From Lactococcus sp. dk101 (GTDB taxonomy: Bacteria; Bacillota; Bacilli; Lactobacillales; Streptococcaceae): a DNA stretch of 64,000 nucleotides. Shown here one piece after another: positions 53,473-61,998 of the stretch. Position 1 is the stretch's first letter. The number at the start of each line of letters is the position of its first letter. The notes under the pieces were generated by a model, which had not been told where the DNA came from, made no database searches, and was given only the letters and a program-made list of their open reading frames with translations. The translations under genes were made by a program, and so were the position numbers. Location: positions 110,099 through 174,098 of the forward strand of contig NZ_WITI01000003.1 in assembly GCF_009601055.1 (NCBI RefSeq), written 5' to 3'.

Positions 53473-54293
53473 AAGAACTGACAGACAAAGAATTAAGAAC
53501 ACTTCAACTTGAAATGACTTCTTATATCGATGAAATTTGTAGAGAAAACGGAATTGAATATTCACTCGGCGGTGGTTCACTGCTCGGTGCCATTCGTCAC
53601 AAAGGTTATATCCCTTGGGACGATGATATTGATTTGGTTTTAACACGTGCAAATTACGAAAAACTTTTGTCAGTGCTGATGGAAAATTGTCCGGAACATT
53701 ATTCATTGATTTATTATCAAGTGCGTCCGACTTATCTCCCTTTTGCAAAACTTTATGACAACCGCACTTATTTTACAAGTAAACTTGATAATTTGAATAA
53801 GGGAACAGGTGTCTTTGTGGACTTATTCCCAATGGATGTCATGCCAGAAAATGCTGAAGAACGAGATGAATTTAAGAAAGAAATTCAACAATCAGCCATA
53901 AAATTAGCATCCTCAGCACCAGGACTGGTTTATGCCAGCGCATCAAAATGGTACTATTTCTTAGGGAAAATGATTTTGTGGTTCCCACGTCATTTGGCAA
54001 ATATGGGCAAAAATAAAAAAATTGCACAAGAAGTGGATCAACAGATGCAAAAATACAATGCAACTGATGAACAACTTGTGGGCTATGTCTATTCAGGTTA
54101 CAAAACGGAGTATTTTAAACGCGAAATTTTTGACAGCTACGAAGACGTCGCCTTTGAAGATTATACATTTAGAAAAATCAAAAATCATGACGGCTATTTG
54201 TCAATGCTTTATGGTGACTATATGACTTTGCCACCAGAAAACAAACGGGTCAATCATAGTTATTATCACTGGTATTGGAAAACGGAGAAATAA
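53469..54293 (+). CDS. licD: LicD-family phosphotransferase
   Basis: 274 residues: GGGSLLGAIRHKGYIPWDDDIDL holds the nucleotidyltransferase-fold Asp residues (split: SLLGAIRHKGYIPWDDDIDL). LicD proteins transfer phosphocholine, phosphoribitol or other phospho-groups from a CDP- or similar carrier onto glycans. Starts inside the GT4 stop (ATGA). It is followed after one base by a CDP-alcohol-type cytidylyltransferase, so this pair may activate and attach a CDP-linked group. Degenerate palindrome at 53667. Confidence 0.9.
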   Translation: MKELTDKELRTLQLEMTSYIDEICRENGIEYSLGGGSLLGAIRHKGYIPWDDDIDLVLTRANYEKLLSVLMENCPEHYSLIYYQVRPTYLPFAKLYDNRTYFTSKLDNLNKGTGVFVDLFPMDVMPENAEERDEFKKEIQQSAIKLASSAPGLVYASASKWYYFLGKMILWFPRHLANMGKNKKIAQEVDQQMQKYNATDEQLVGYVYSGYKTEYFKREIFDSYEDVAFEDYTFRKIKNHDGYLSMLYGDYMTLPPENKRVNHSYYHWYWKTEK

Positions 54294-54294
54294 A

Positions 54295-54999
54295 ATGAGA
54301 TTAGCATTATTAACTGCTGGCGGTATCGGAAGCCGAATGCAACAAGAAGTTCCAAAACAATTTATTCATGTCAATGACAAACCATTGATTATCTATAGTT
54401 TGGAAGCATTTCAAAAGCATCCTAACATCGATGTGATTGCTATTACTTGCTTGGAAGGTTGGGAAAATGTCCTGAGCGCTTATGCTAAACAGTACAACAT
54501 TACCAAACTTAAACATATCATTCCTGGTGGTGCAACGGGTCAAGAATCAGTCACGAAAGGACTGACGGAGCTTGAAAAACATTATGGGCCAGATAATACA
54601 GTTTTGGTTCACGATGGTGTTCGTCCACTCGTTTCGCAAGATATTATTTCAGATTGTATTGTCAAAGCGGAAAAATTTGGTTCAGCAATCGCTAATGTCC
54701 CAACTTTTGAGGCTGTTCTGTACAGTGATGATGGTCAAAAATCAAACGTTTCTTACGATCGAACAAAATTATTTAGAACGCAAACACCACACGGTTGGCA
54801 ACTTGGAAAATTGCTTGGGATGTACCAAACAGCAGTTGAAAAAGGCATCACTGAAACAGTAGCTTCTTGTACTTTGGCTATCGAATTGGGTATGGATGTT
54901 CAATTTTCATTGGGTTCAGAAAAGAACTTCAAAATCACAACAGCAGAAGATTTGGAAATTTTCAAAGCCTTGTTAAATGCAAAAAGGGAGAAACAATGA
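54295..54999 (+). CDS. IspD/TarI-family cytidylyltransferase
   Basis: 234 residues, complete. LLTAGGIGSRMQQEVPKQF binds CTP, VHDGVRPLVS and DRTKLFRTQTPHGW (family: TQTPQ) follow. IspD makes CDP-methylerythritol; TarI makes CDP-ribitol. Lactococci use the mevalonate route to isoprenoids, and this gene sits between licD and an epimerase, so a TarI-like role in polysaccharide modification is favoured. The exact alcohol is unknown. Confidence 0.88.
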   Translation: MRLALLTAGGIGSRMQQEVPKQFIHVNDKPLIIYSLEAFQKHPNIDVIAITCLEGWENVLSAYAKQYNITKLKHIIPGGATGQESVTKGLTELEKHYGPDNTVLVHDGVRPLVSQDIISDCIVKAEKFGSAIANVPTFEAVLYSDDGQKSNVSYDRTKLFRTQTPHGWQLGKLLGMYQTAVEKGITETVASCTLAIELGMDVQFSLGSEKNFKITTAEDLEIFKALLNAKREKQ

Positions 55000-56036
55000 C
55001 ATTCTTTGACTCAGCACTTTATCAATCAGAATTAGAAACAGCAATCAATGGCATCGTTGATGTCCAAAAATTGTTTGGTAAAAAAATCTTGATTACAGGA
55101 GCTGCTGGATTTGTCGGGTCATTTTTAGTTGAAACACTGGTCAAACTCAATCGAGAGCAAGACGCTCAACTTTCAATTTTTGCACTTGGTCGAAATGAAA
55201 GCAGATTGAAGGCTCGTTTTAGTAGCATTTTAGATGAGGTTCATTTGGTCATTCAAGACGTCAGTAATCCGCTTGTCCTTGATGACAAGATGGATATGAT
55301 TATCCATGCTGCATCAAATGCCAATCCGCGTGCTTATTCGGAAGATCCCGTTGGAACCATTCAAGGAAATATTGCGGGCGTAAAAAATCTGTTGGATTAT
55401 GCACGAGCAAATTCGGTAGAACAATTTCTTTTCATCTCAAGTGGTGAAGTTTATGGCGAATTACCTAAAGAAGCTGTTCCATTTTCAGAGACAATGGCTG
55501 GATTTATTGATCCGATGAACGTACGTTCATGCTATATGCTCAGTAAAAAAATGTCTGAAAACATGTGCGTATCATACGAAAAACAATATGGTGTCGCTAC
55601 GAAAATCGTCAGACTCTCGCATGTGTTTGGGCCAAATTATACTGACAAGGACAATCGCGTGAGTGCGACCTTTGTTTCTGACGCACTACAAGCTAAAGAC
55701 ATTGTCCTAAAAAGCCTTGGTAATCAACAACGCAGTTATGTTTATATCAGTGATTGCGTTTCAGGAATTCTGTCAGTACTGACAGCAGGTCAGTCAGCCA
55801 ATGCCTACAATGTAACGCGGACAGCCAATGCGATTAGTTTGGCAGATTTTGCACATTATGTTGCAGCAGAAGCTGGAGTAAAAGTCTTGTTTGATTTGCC
55901 AGAAACGGTAGATGCATCAGTCACGACACCGATTAGTTTTGCTATTCTTGATGATCAAAAATTAAGAGCAATAGGCTGGCAACCTCAAGTGGATATGGCA
56001 CAAGGTATGCACCGAACAATTAGTATTTTGAAATGA
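54996..56036 (+). CDS. NAD-dependent epimerase/dehydratase (extended SDR)
   Basis: 346 residues. ITGAAGFVGSFL binds NAD; the catalytic Tyr-Lys pair lies in CYMLSKK; FISSGEVYGELP is family-like. It may process a sugar or polyol nucleotide made by the preceding cytidylyltransferase. ATG at 54996 after AGGGAG, overlapping the preceding stop. Perfect palindrome at 55770-55785, read as LSVLT. Confidence 0.85.
   Translation: MTFFDSALYQSELETAINGIVDVQKLFGKKILITGAAGFVGSFLVETLVKLNREQDAQLSIFALGRNESRLKARFSSILDEVHLVIQDVSNPLVLDDKMDMIIHAASNANPRAYSEDPVGTIQGNIAGVKNLLDYARANSVEQFLFISSGEVYGELPKEAVPFSETMAGFIDPMNVRSCYMLSKKMSENMCVSYEKQYGVATKIVRLSHVFGPNYTDKDNRVSATFVSDALQAKDIVLKSLGNQQRSYVYISDCVSGILSVLTAGQSANAYNVTRTANAISLADFAHYVAAEAGVKVLFDLPETVDASVTTPISFAILDDQKLRAIGWQPQVDMAQGMHRTISILK
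55770..55785. repeat. Dispersed 16-bp palindrome, perfect copy inside epimerase gene
   Basis: CTGTCAGTACTGACAG. Confidence 0.9.
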
Positions 56037-56051
56037 AAGCAAAGCGAGTCG

Positions 56052-56100
56052 CTGCTTATCTCTCCAACCAAGTGAGAGGGAAGCAGGAGCTCACTTGGTT
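56052..56100 (+). promoter_or_regulatory. Mutually exclusive hairpins between epimerase and GT2 genes
   Basis: Stem A pairs CTGCTT (56052-56057) with AAGCAG (56081-56086) and, inside it, CTCTC (56060-56064) with GAGAG (56074-56078). Stem B pairs AACCAAGTGAG (56066-56076) with CTCACTTGGTT (56090-56100), 11 perfect base pairs. The two share bases and cannot form together. The GT2 ribosome-binding site AAAGGAAG follows stem B directly. Confidence 0.55.
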
Positions 56101-56115
56101 AAAAAGGAAGTAAAA

Positions 56116-57069
56116 ATGAAAACAGCAGTATTGATGGCAAGCTACAATGGTGAAAAATTCATTCAAGAACAATTAGATTCAATAAAAAACCAAAGCCTCA
56201 AGCCTGACTATGTTTTGATCAGAGATGACGGATCAACCGACCAAACGGTTCAAACGGTTGAAAAATATATCGCAGACAATGAGCTGCAAGGCTGGTCAAT
56301 TAAACGCAACGAAAAAAATCTCGGTTGGCGTTCAAATTTTAGAGCGCTGCTCTTTGATAGCCTCGAACTTGAAACAGACTATGTTTTCTTTTCAGACCAA
56401 GATGACACTTGGAAACTAGATAAGAATGAAAAACAAGTATCTATAATGGAAGAAAACGGCAATATTGAAGTCTTGAGTGGCGATTTGGAAATCGTCAAAC
56501 TTGACGAAGATGCCATCATTCCGCATTTCTTTGTCTTTGATGACAAGGATAAGGAAATCTCTAAGTATCCAAAACGCGTAGAATATTTGTCAGGTTTCCG
56601 CCAAGGCATGACTTTGGCAATTAAAACGACTTTGGTCAAAGACATCATGGCTTACTGGGAACCAAGATTTGATATTTTAACACATGATATTTTGTTTGAA
56701 GGACTGTCTAGTTTGTTGGAAACAGGATATAATTTCAATCATATCGTTGCCAATCACAAACGTCACTCAGGTAATGCAAGTGGTGGTAAAATTATTAGTG
56801 TTGGCGATCCAAAAGAAAAACATGTTTATGATTTAGAACACAAAATTTTAGGTTATCATTATATTGCCTATCATGTGCTTCAAAAACGCAATGATCCACA
56901 AGCAAGTGTTCAAAAAGATTATTATGATTTTGTCAGTCGTCGGGTTGAAAATGCGAAAGCTGATAAATTCTTTCCAGTATTCAAACAAGTACTGACAGAT
57001 TGGTCATATTATGCAAACATGAGCGGGCGAATAAGAGATTTATTATTTGCATTGAAGAAAATGAAATAG
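56116..57069 (+). CDS. GT2 family glycosyltransferase
   Basis: 317 residues, GT-A fold related to RgpB: VLMASYNGEKFIQEQLDSIKNQS (split: MASYNGEKFIQEQ), RDDGSTDQT and FSDQDDTWKLDKNE with the metal-binding DQDD. Possibly a rhamnosyl- or related transferase for the variable part of the polysaccharide. ATG at 56116 follows AAGGAAG. Confidence 0.88.
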   Translation: MKTAVLMASYNGEKFIQEQLDSIKNQSLKPDYVLIRDDGSTDQTVQTVEKYIADNELQGWSIKRNEKNLGWRSNFRALLFDSLELETDYVFFSDQDDTWKLDKNEKQVSIMEENGNIEVLSGDLEIVKLDEDAIIPHFFVFDDKDKEISKYPKRVEYLSGFRQGMTLAIKTTLVKDIMAYWEPRFDILTHDILFEGLSSLLETGYNFNHIVANHKRHSGNASGGKIISVGDPKEKHVYDLEHKILGYHYIAYHVLQKRNDPQASVQKDYYDFVSRRVENAKADKFFPVFKQVLTDWSYYANMSGRIRDLLFALKKMK

Positions 57070-57081
57070 GAAATGAAAAAC

Positions 57082-58152
57082 ATGAAAAGAATAAATTTTG
57101 TTTTACCAGCAAATTTTGATATTCCCGTTGGCGGTTTCAAGATTGTTGTTCAATATGCAAATGAATTAGTAAAACGTGGCTACGAAGTAAAGATTACATT
57201 TTTGTTTAACATGAGAGGAAAATCTTTCAAAGTGGCTAAGTTGGCTCGTTTTGTCAACAATCATCTTTATCACCGTGTGAAACACTATAAACAAGTGACT
57301 TGGATTGATCTTGATGAGAGCATTGAAGTTTTCTACGATGTAACATCCCCAAGTGAATTTCCAGATGCGGACTTTGTAGTTGCTACAGCAGCTCCGACGA
57401 CACACCTTGTTTCAAGTTTGCCTATGAGTAAAGGGAAAAAGTTTTATTTCATTCAAAACTTTGAAACATGGTCTTATGGCGGATCAGTTGAAAAACTCAA
57501 TGAAACATTTAATCTAGGCCTAAGCAATATTGTAATTTCTCAAGAATTACGTCAAAAAGTGGTTGAAGGTTCAGGTATTGAGCCTCATTATCTCCCTAAC
57601 TTTTACAATCCAGATGAATTTTATCTAGCAAAACCAATCGAAAATCGTGAAAATGTTGTTTGTTTGATTAATCATACGCATGAAGTCAAACGTACAAAAC
57701 TTGGACTTGAGATTATGGCAGAAGTGAAAAAACAAGTGCCTGATTTGAAAGTTGAACTTTTTGGTGCTTATGAGCCTGTAATGCCACTTGAAGATTATGT
57801 GCATTTTACATTCAAGGCAAATCCTGACCAACTCCGTGAAGATATTTATGGGAAATCAAAAATCTACCTTCTACCAAGCGTTCTTGAAGGATGGGTTTTG
57901 ACAGGTATGGAAGCAATGGCGTGTGGCGCAGCGGTCGTTTCAAGTCGAATTGGCGGAATTGTTGATTATGCTAACGATGGAAACAGTATTTTAATCACAC
58001 CAGATGATAAAGCTGCTTTTGTTGCAGCGATTGTTGACTTGTTGACACATGAAGAAAAACAAGTTGCCCTTGCTAAAAAAGCTTATGAAGAAGTTCAACA
58101 ATATCGAATTGAAAAATCAAGTGATATCTTAGAAACGATATTAAATAGCTAA
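57082..58152 (+). CDS. GT4/WsaF-like glycosyltransferase
   Basis: 356 residues, GT-B fold: FVLPANFDIPVGGFKIVVQYANEL (split: IPVGGFKIVVQYANEL) is the WsaF-like N-terminal signature, and EGWVLTGMEAMACGAAVVSS the donor site. WsaF of Geobacillus is a rhamnosyltransferase; the sugar here is unknown. ATG at 57082 is chosen over 57073, which is too close to AGGA. Followed by the large mosaic repeat. Confidence 0.85.
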   Translation: MKRINFVLPANFDIPVGGFKIVVQYANELVKRGYEVKITFLFNMRGKSFKVAKLARFVNNHLYHRVKHYKQVTWIDLDESIEVFYDVTSPSEFPDADFVVATAAPTTHLVSSLPMSKGKKFYFIQNFETWSYGGSVEKLNETFNLGLSNIVISQELRQKVVEGSGIEPHYLPNFYNPDEFYLAKPIENRENVVCLINHTHEVKRTKLGLEIMAEVKKQVPDLKVELFGAYEPVMPLEDYVHFTFKANPDQLREDIYGKSKIYLLPSVLEGWVLTGMEAMACGAAVVSSRIGGIVDYANDGNSILITPDDKAAFVAAIVDLLTHEEKQVALAKKAYEEVQQYRIEKSSDILETILNS

Positions 58153-58540
58153 TATCCCTTACCATTTTTAATATTCGTGCCTTTTGCTCTTGTTGCTTTA
58201 GCAACTAAGCAAACGGACAAATGTTTTAAGCATTTTGCTCTTGCCACTATCGTTGCAACTTTAGCCTTTTTATCAGTTGCTTCAGCGACTAGAAAAAAAC
58301 GGACAAATGTTTTATGTTGCTTACGAGTAGTGGACAAGTGTTCTATGTTGCTTTAGCAACTAGCTGCGCATGTCCATTGGCTGTAAATCGCTGAAGCGAT
58401 AACGCCAAATGGCAAGCAAACGGACAAATGTTTTAGGCGACTAGAGAAAATGGACAAATGTTTTAAGCATTTAGGCAAACTTTAAAATTTAACGTATTTT
58501 TAAAAGATAAATAGCTAATAGCGCCTTACCATTTTTAATA
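58153..58540. repeat. Intergenic mosaic repeat, copy C
   Basis: About 390 gene-free bases inside the polysaccharide locus. At 58179-58228 it repeats the CTCTTGTTGCTTTAGCAACT plus AAACGGACAAATGTTTT module of copy B almost exactly. At 58371-58416 it repeats the TGTCCATTGG...CCAAATGGCAA module. CGGACAAATGTTTTA-type units occur several more times, separated by small palindromes (TTGCTTTAGCAA, TCGCTGAAGCGA). CCTTACCATTTTTAATAT is present near both ends (58157 and 58524), a direct repeat flanking the element. Confidence 0.85.
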
Positions 58541-58561
58541 TGCGTGAAACTGGAGAAAATA

Positions 58562-59536
58562 ATGACGAAACTAATTACGATTTGGGACACGTCCGTTGGG
58601 ACACTCAATGTCGGAGACGAAATAATCAATGAAAGTGTAAAAAGAGAACTATCAAGCATTTATCAAGATGGCTATCAATTTTTCACAGTTCCTACACATG
58701 ATGTCGTTGGACGCAGAGGAAAACTCATTTTAAATAAGAGTGAAGCTTCATTTGTCGCTGGAACAAATATTCTTTCTTCTAGATACAAACACTTTAGATC
58801 AAGCAATGGTTGGAATTTGCGTTATCGTGATGCTTTTCTTGTGCGTGATGTAATCTTGTTTGGTGTTGGTTGGGAAAATTACCAATCAAAACCATCATTT
58901 ACCAATAAATTCTTGTATCAACACATTCTCAACAAAACGGTCATTCATTCTGTTCGTGATAACCACACGAAAAAAATGTTAGAAAGTATTGGCATTACTA
59001 ATGTTGTCAATACAGGTTGTCCAACCTTGTGGCGTCTTGTTCCTGAACATTGCAAAACAATTCCTCATACAAAAGCAAAAAAAGTTATCACTACTGTTAC
59101 AGATTATCGTAAAGATAAGGCAGCAGATGAACTCATGCTTAAGAGCTTGAATGAGAACTATGAAGAAGTTTATATTTGGCTGCAAGGTGCAGAAGATGAA
59201 CCTTATTTTGACGGTTTAGATGCTTCAATCATCAAAAACATTAAAAAAATTCCTGGTTCACTTCAAAAATATGATGAATACCTTGAAGACCCTGATTTTG
59301 AATTTGTTGGAACACGACTTCATGCAGGTATTCGTGCCATGCAAAAAGGACGCCGTGCTGTTATCATCGGTGTAGATAACCGTTCAATCGAAATGAAACG
59401 AGACTGGGACTTGCCAGTGTTAGAGCGTGAAAATATTGCTCAACTATCTGAATACATCAATCACGACTTTGAAACCAAAATCAATCTTGACTTTGATTTG
59501 ATTGAAAAGTGGAAAGCACAATTTAAACATGAATAA
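58562..59536 (+). CDS. Polysaccharide pyruvyl transferase family protein
   Basis: 324 residues: TSVGTLNVGDEIINESVKREL (split: TLNVGDEIINESVKREL), a GT-B-like domain, FGVGWENYQ, SVRDNHTKKML and FVGTRLHAGIRAMQ, the PS_pyruv_trans signatures. Such enzymes add pyruvyl ketals from PEP to sugars, though some members act as glycosyltransferases. ATG at 58562 follows CTGGAGA. Starts immediately after mosaic repeat C. Confidence 0.85.
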   Translation: MTKLITIWDTSVGTLNVGDEIINESVKRELSSIYQDGYQFFTVPTHDVVGRRGKLILNKSEASFVAGTNILSSRYKHFRSSNGWNLRYRDAFLVRDVILFGVGWENYQSKPSFTNKFLYQHILNKTVIHSVRDNHTKKMLESIGITNVVNTGCPTLWRLVPEHCKTIPHTKAKKVITTVTDYRKDKAADELMLKSLNENYEEVYIWLQGAEDEPYFDGLDASIIKNIKKIPGSLQKYDEYLEDPDFEFVGTRLHAGIRAMQKGRRAVIIGVDNRSIEMKRDWDLPVLERENIAQLSEYINHDFETKINLDFDLIEKWKAQFKHE

Positions 59537-61052
59537 AACCTCAACAAATAAAAGCTTGGTTATCAATCTTGTGTCGGCATTGGTTGTTTTTGCAATCAAT
59601 TTGCTGATTAGCTTTCTTTTGACACCTTATATTGTTAAAACGTTAGGTGGCGATGCCAATGCCTTTGTCACGATGGCAAATACTTTTGTATCCTACATCA
59701 CTATTATCACAGTAGCACTCAATTCGATGGCTTCACGCTTCATTACGATTGCACTGGTCAATGGAGATAAACAAGAAGCTGACGAATTTTACTCATCAAC
59801 TTTTGCAGGAAATGTTGCCTTGATGGCAATTTTGTCAATCCCAGTTACCTTAGGGATTGTCTTTCTGGATAAATTTTTGAAAATATCTCCTGATTTGGTC
59901 ATGCCCGTCAAGCTTTTATTTATGTTTGTGTTCATCAGCTTTTTCATCTCGACAGTCATGCCTGTCTGGAATGTCGCTGCTTTTGCGACCAACAGAGTGT
60001 ATCTGCAATCTATTGGAAATATGATTTCAAATGGAACGCGGGCTTTGGTCATTGTACTCTTGTTTGCTTGTTTTCCTACCAAGCTTTGGTATGTTGGACT
60101 TGCCGGAGTTGTATCAATGGTGGCACTACAGATTTGGCAATTTAGTTATAAGCGGCGCATTCTCAAAGACTTGAGAGTGAAGGTGAAAAACATTCATTTT
60201 TCAAGAATCAAAGAACTACTTGCAACAGGAATTTGGAATTCGGTCAACCAACTCGGTGTTTTACTGTTTGGCGGATTGGATTTGATTTTGGCAAATGCTT
60301 TTGCGACAGAATGGATGAAAATCATTGCTGTTGCACAAGTCGTCCCTAACTTTTTGGGCTCATTGCAAGGAACAATCACGAGTGTTTTCACGCCGAACAT
60401 GACAATCTTGTATGCCAAAGGTAAGATTGATGAGTTAAAGCAAGACTTGTTTCGAGCGGGTAAAATCAATATTGCCCTCCTCGGCATTCCATTTGCAATT
60501 CTTTTAGCATTTGGACATGATTTCTTTGCACTTTGGCTACCTGAGATGGATCCGACAAATCTGCAAATTCTATCCATACTGTATTCGTTAAGTTATGCAG
60601 TGGTTGTAGGAACAGCACCATTGTGGAATTTGTTCATCATTGTCAACAAGACAAAAGCAAATTCGAATTCGGTCATCATTAGCGGTGTGATAAGTGTAGC
60701 AGCAACTATTGTTGCACTCGAATATACACATTCTTTAGGTGCCGCAATCGCCATTTGTGGTATCAGTTCAATCATTAGTATTTTGAGAAATGTCGTATTT
60801 GTTATTCCAGTATCAGCAAAATATCTCGGTTTAAAGTGGACAACATTTTTCCCTCTTTTGGGATATACCTTGTTAAACTTTGGGGTAGATATTTTGATAG
60901 GTTTAATTATCAGACACTTTATTCCTGTTCATAGCTGGTTAACACTAGCTTTTGCAGCCATATTACTGATGATTTTCAGCTTAGGTTTTGGTCTGTTTGG
61001 TATTCTTAACAAGTCCGAACGTACGTTTGTCCTCAAGAAATTTATAAAATAA
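59529..61052 (+). CDS. Wzx-type oligosaccharide flippase
   Basis: 507 residues with about fourteen transmembrane helices, MVF/MATE-like fold of polysaccharide flippases (LVVFAINLLISFLLTPYIVKTLGG split: LLISFLLTPYIVKTLGG). It would flip the lipid-linked oligosaccharide made by the preceding transferases. The cluster therefore has two export routes: the RgpCD ABC exporter for the rhamnan and this flippase for another unit. ATG overlaps the preceding gene by 8 bases. Confidence 0.9.
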   Translation: MNKTSTNKSLVINLVSALVVFAINLLISFLLTPYIVKTLGGDANAFVTMANTFVSYITIITVALNSMASRFITIALVNGDKQEADEFYSSTFAGNVALMAILSIPVTLGIVFLDKFLKISPDLVMPVKLLFMFVFISFFISTVMPVWNVAAFATNRVYLQSIGNMISNGTRALVIVLLFACFPTKLWYVGLAGVVSMVALQIWQFSYKRRILKDLRVKVKNIHFSRIKELLATGIWNSVNQLGVLLFGGLDLILANAFATEWMKIIAVAQVVPNFLGSLQGTITSVFTPNMTILYAKGKIDELKQDLFRAGKINIALLGIPFAILLAFGHDFFALWLPEMDPTNLQILSILYSLSYAVVVGTAPLWNLFIIVNKTKANSNSVIISGVISVAATIVALEYTHSLGAAIAICGISSIISILRNVVFVIPVSAKYLGLKWTTFFPLLGYTLLNFGVDILIGLIIRHFIPVHSWLTLAFAAILLMIFSLGFGLFGILNKSERTFVLKKFIK

Positions 61053-61066
61053 AAAGGGAATTAATT

Positions 61067-61726
61067 ATGAAAGTCAGTATTTTGATGCTTACATACAATG
61101 CTCCAAGATATGTAAAAAAATCAATTCAAACATTAAAGAAAAACACAGAAGGCATTGACTATGAACTCATTGTTGTCGATAATGCTTCTGAAGAAAAAAC
61201 TAAAAAATTGTTGAACAAGCTCAAAGAAAAGGGCATGATTGACAAACTTGTCTTTAATGACAAGAATGAATTGTTTGCAGGCGGAAATAACATCGCAGCA
61301 AAATATGCGGATAAAGATGCAGATTTTTATTTGTTGCTTAACAGTGATGTCAAAATCAAAAACAAAAACTGGCTCAAACGTTTGGTTAACCTCCACCCAG
61401 GACGAGGGATTTCAAGTTATGGTGCGGTGCTTTCTGAACCTGTCTGAGCTGACGGTTACTGCCTACTAATCAATAAAGATCTTTATGATGCCCACCAACT
61501 TGACGAAGAATTCCAATGGTGGTGGAGCGTGACTAAGCTTGAAGCAGAAATCCTGAACGAAGGCAATAAAATCATCGCTGTACGCAATCACGAAAACGAT
61601 ATCCACCATTATGGCGGTAAGAGTGGTAAAGGCTTCAAAGATGCTAGCGGACTTTATCCAGATATGGACAAAGTTAAAGCATGGTTCAAATCAGGAAAAG
61701 TTGAAATCCTTGATACTTATGAATAA
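61067..61726 (+). pseudogene. GT2 glycosyltransferase broken by an in-frame TGA
   Basis: The frame opens at ATG 61067 (after AAAAGGGAA) with ILMLTYNAPRYVKKSIQTL and VVDNASEE, typical GT2, and stops at TGA 61445-61447. The same frame then continues without another stop to 61726 (ADGYCLLINKDLYD, FQWWWS, HHYGGKSGKG), giving about 220 codons in total. The second part has the fitting acceptor-domain pattern, so a single nonsense mutation is the simplest reading. The TGA lies inside a copy of the dispersed palindrome, where the consensus base would give AGA (Arg). Confidence 0.85.
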
Positions 61727-61732
61727 AAAATA

Positions 61733-61768
61733 AAAAAAGCAGCTCTTGTCAAGAAACTGCTTTTTTAT
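61733..61768 (+). terminator. Terminator of the polysaccharide locus
   Basis: AAAAAAGCAG pairs with CTGCTTTTTT around a 14-nt loop. Confidence 0.85.
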
Positions 61769-61776
61769 CTTGCTTG

Positions 61777-61785
61777 TGTTATAAT
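61777..61785 (+). promoter_or_regulatory. Extended -10 of the Fst toxin mRNA (RNA I)
   Basis: TGTTATAAT with the -10 at 61780-61785; RNA I would start near 61792. Confidence 0.6.
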
Positions 61786-61841
61786 CGTTGACGGCGCACC
61801 TGAACTGGAAGCAATTCGGCCATAGGGAGGGGGTGAGTTTT

Positions 61842-61946
61842 ATGCTTCAACTTATATTCGTAACAGTAGCCGCCCCTATCGTGGTAGGGGCAGTCCTTGA
61901 ACTGTTCAAGGACTGGTTAAAAAATAGGAATCAAAAGCGCCACTAA
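61842..61946 (+). CDS. Fst-family type I toxin peptide
   Basis: 34 residues: a single membrane helix containing APIVVGAVLELFKDWL and a charged NRNQKRH tail. APIVVG followed by an amphipathic end and basic tail is the hallmark of the Fst/PepA family (pAD1 par). Such peptides insert into the membrane and damage it when not repressed. GGAGGGGG precedes the ATG. The coding region contains two strong hairpins (CCCCTA/TAGGGG and AGTCCTTGAA/TTCAAGGACT), a feature of slow-folding, stable toxin mRNAs. Confidence 0.9.
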   Translation: MLQLIFVTVAAPIVVGAVLELFKDWLKNRNQKRH

Positions 61947-61960
61947 TTCCACATTTTTAG

Positions 61961-61990
61961 AAACGTTCTCCTCGGCGGGAGGGCGTTTTT
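61961..61990 (+). terminator. Terminator of RNA I
   Basis: AAACGTTCTCC pairs with GGAGGGCGTTT (two G-T pairs) around TCGGCG, then TT. Confidence 0.85.
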
Positions 61991-61998
61991 ATTTGCAA

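Noticed and set aside
54295..54999. Assignment as ispD of the MEP isoprenoid pathway
   Set aside because: Lactococci are known to use mevalonate, and the gene overlaps glycan genes, so a TarI-like role is preferred.
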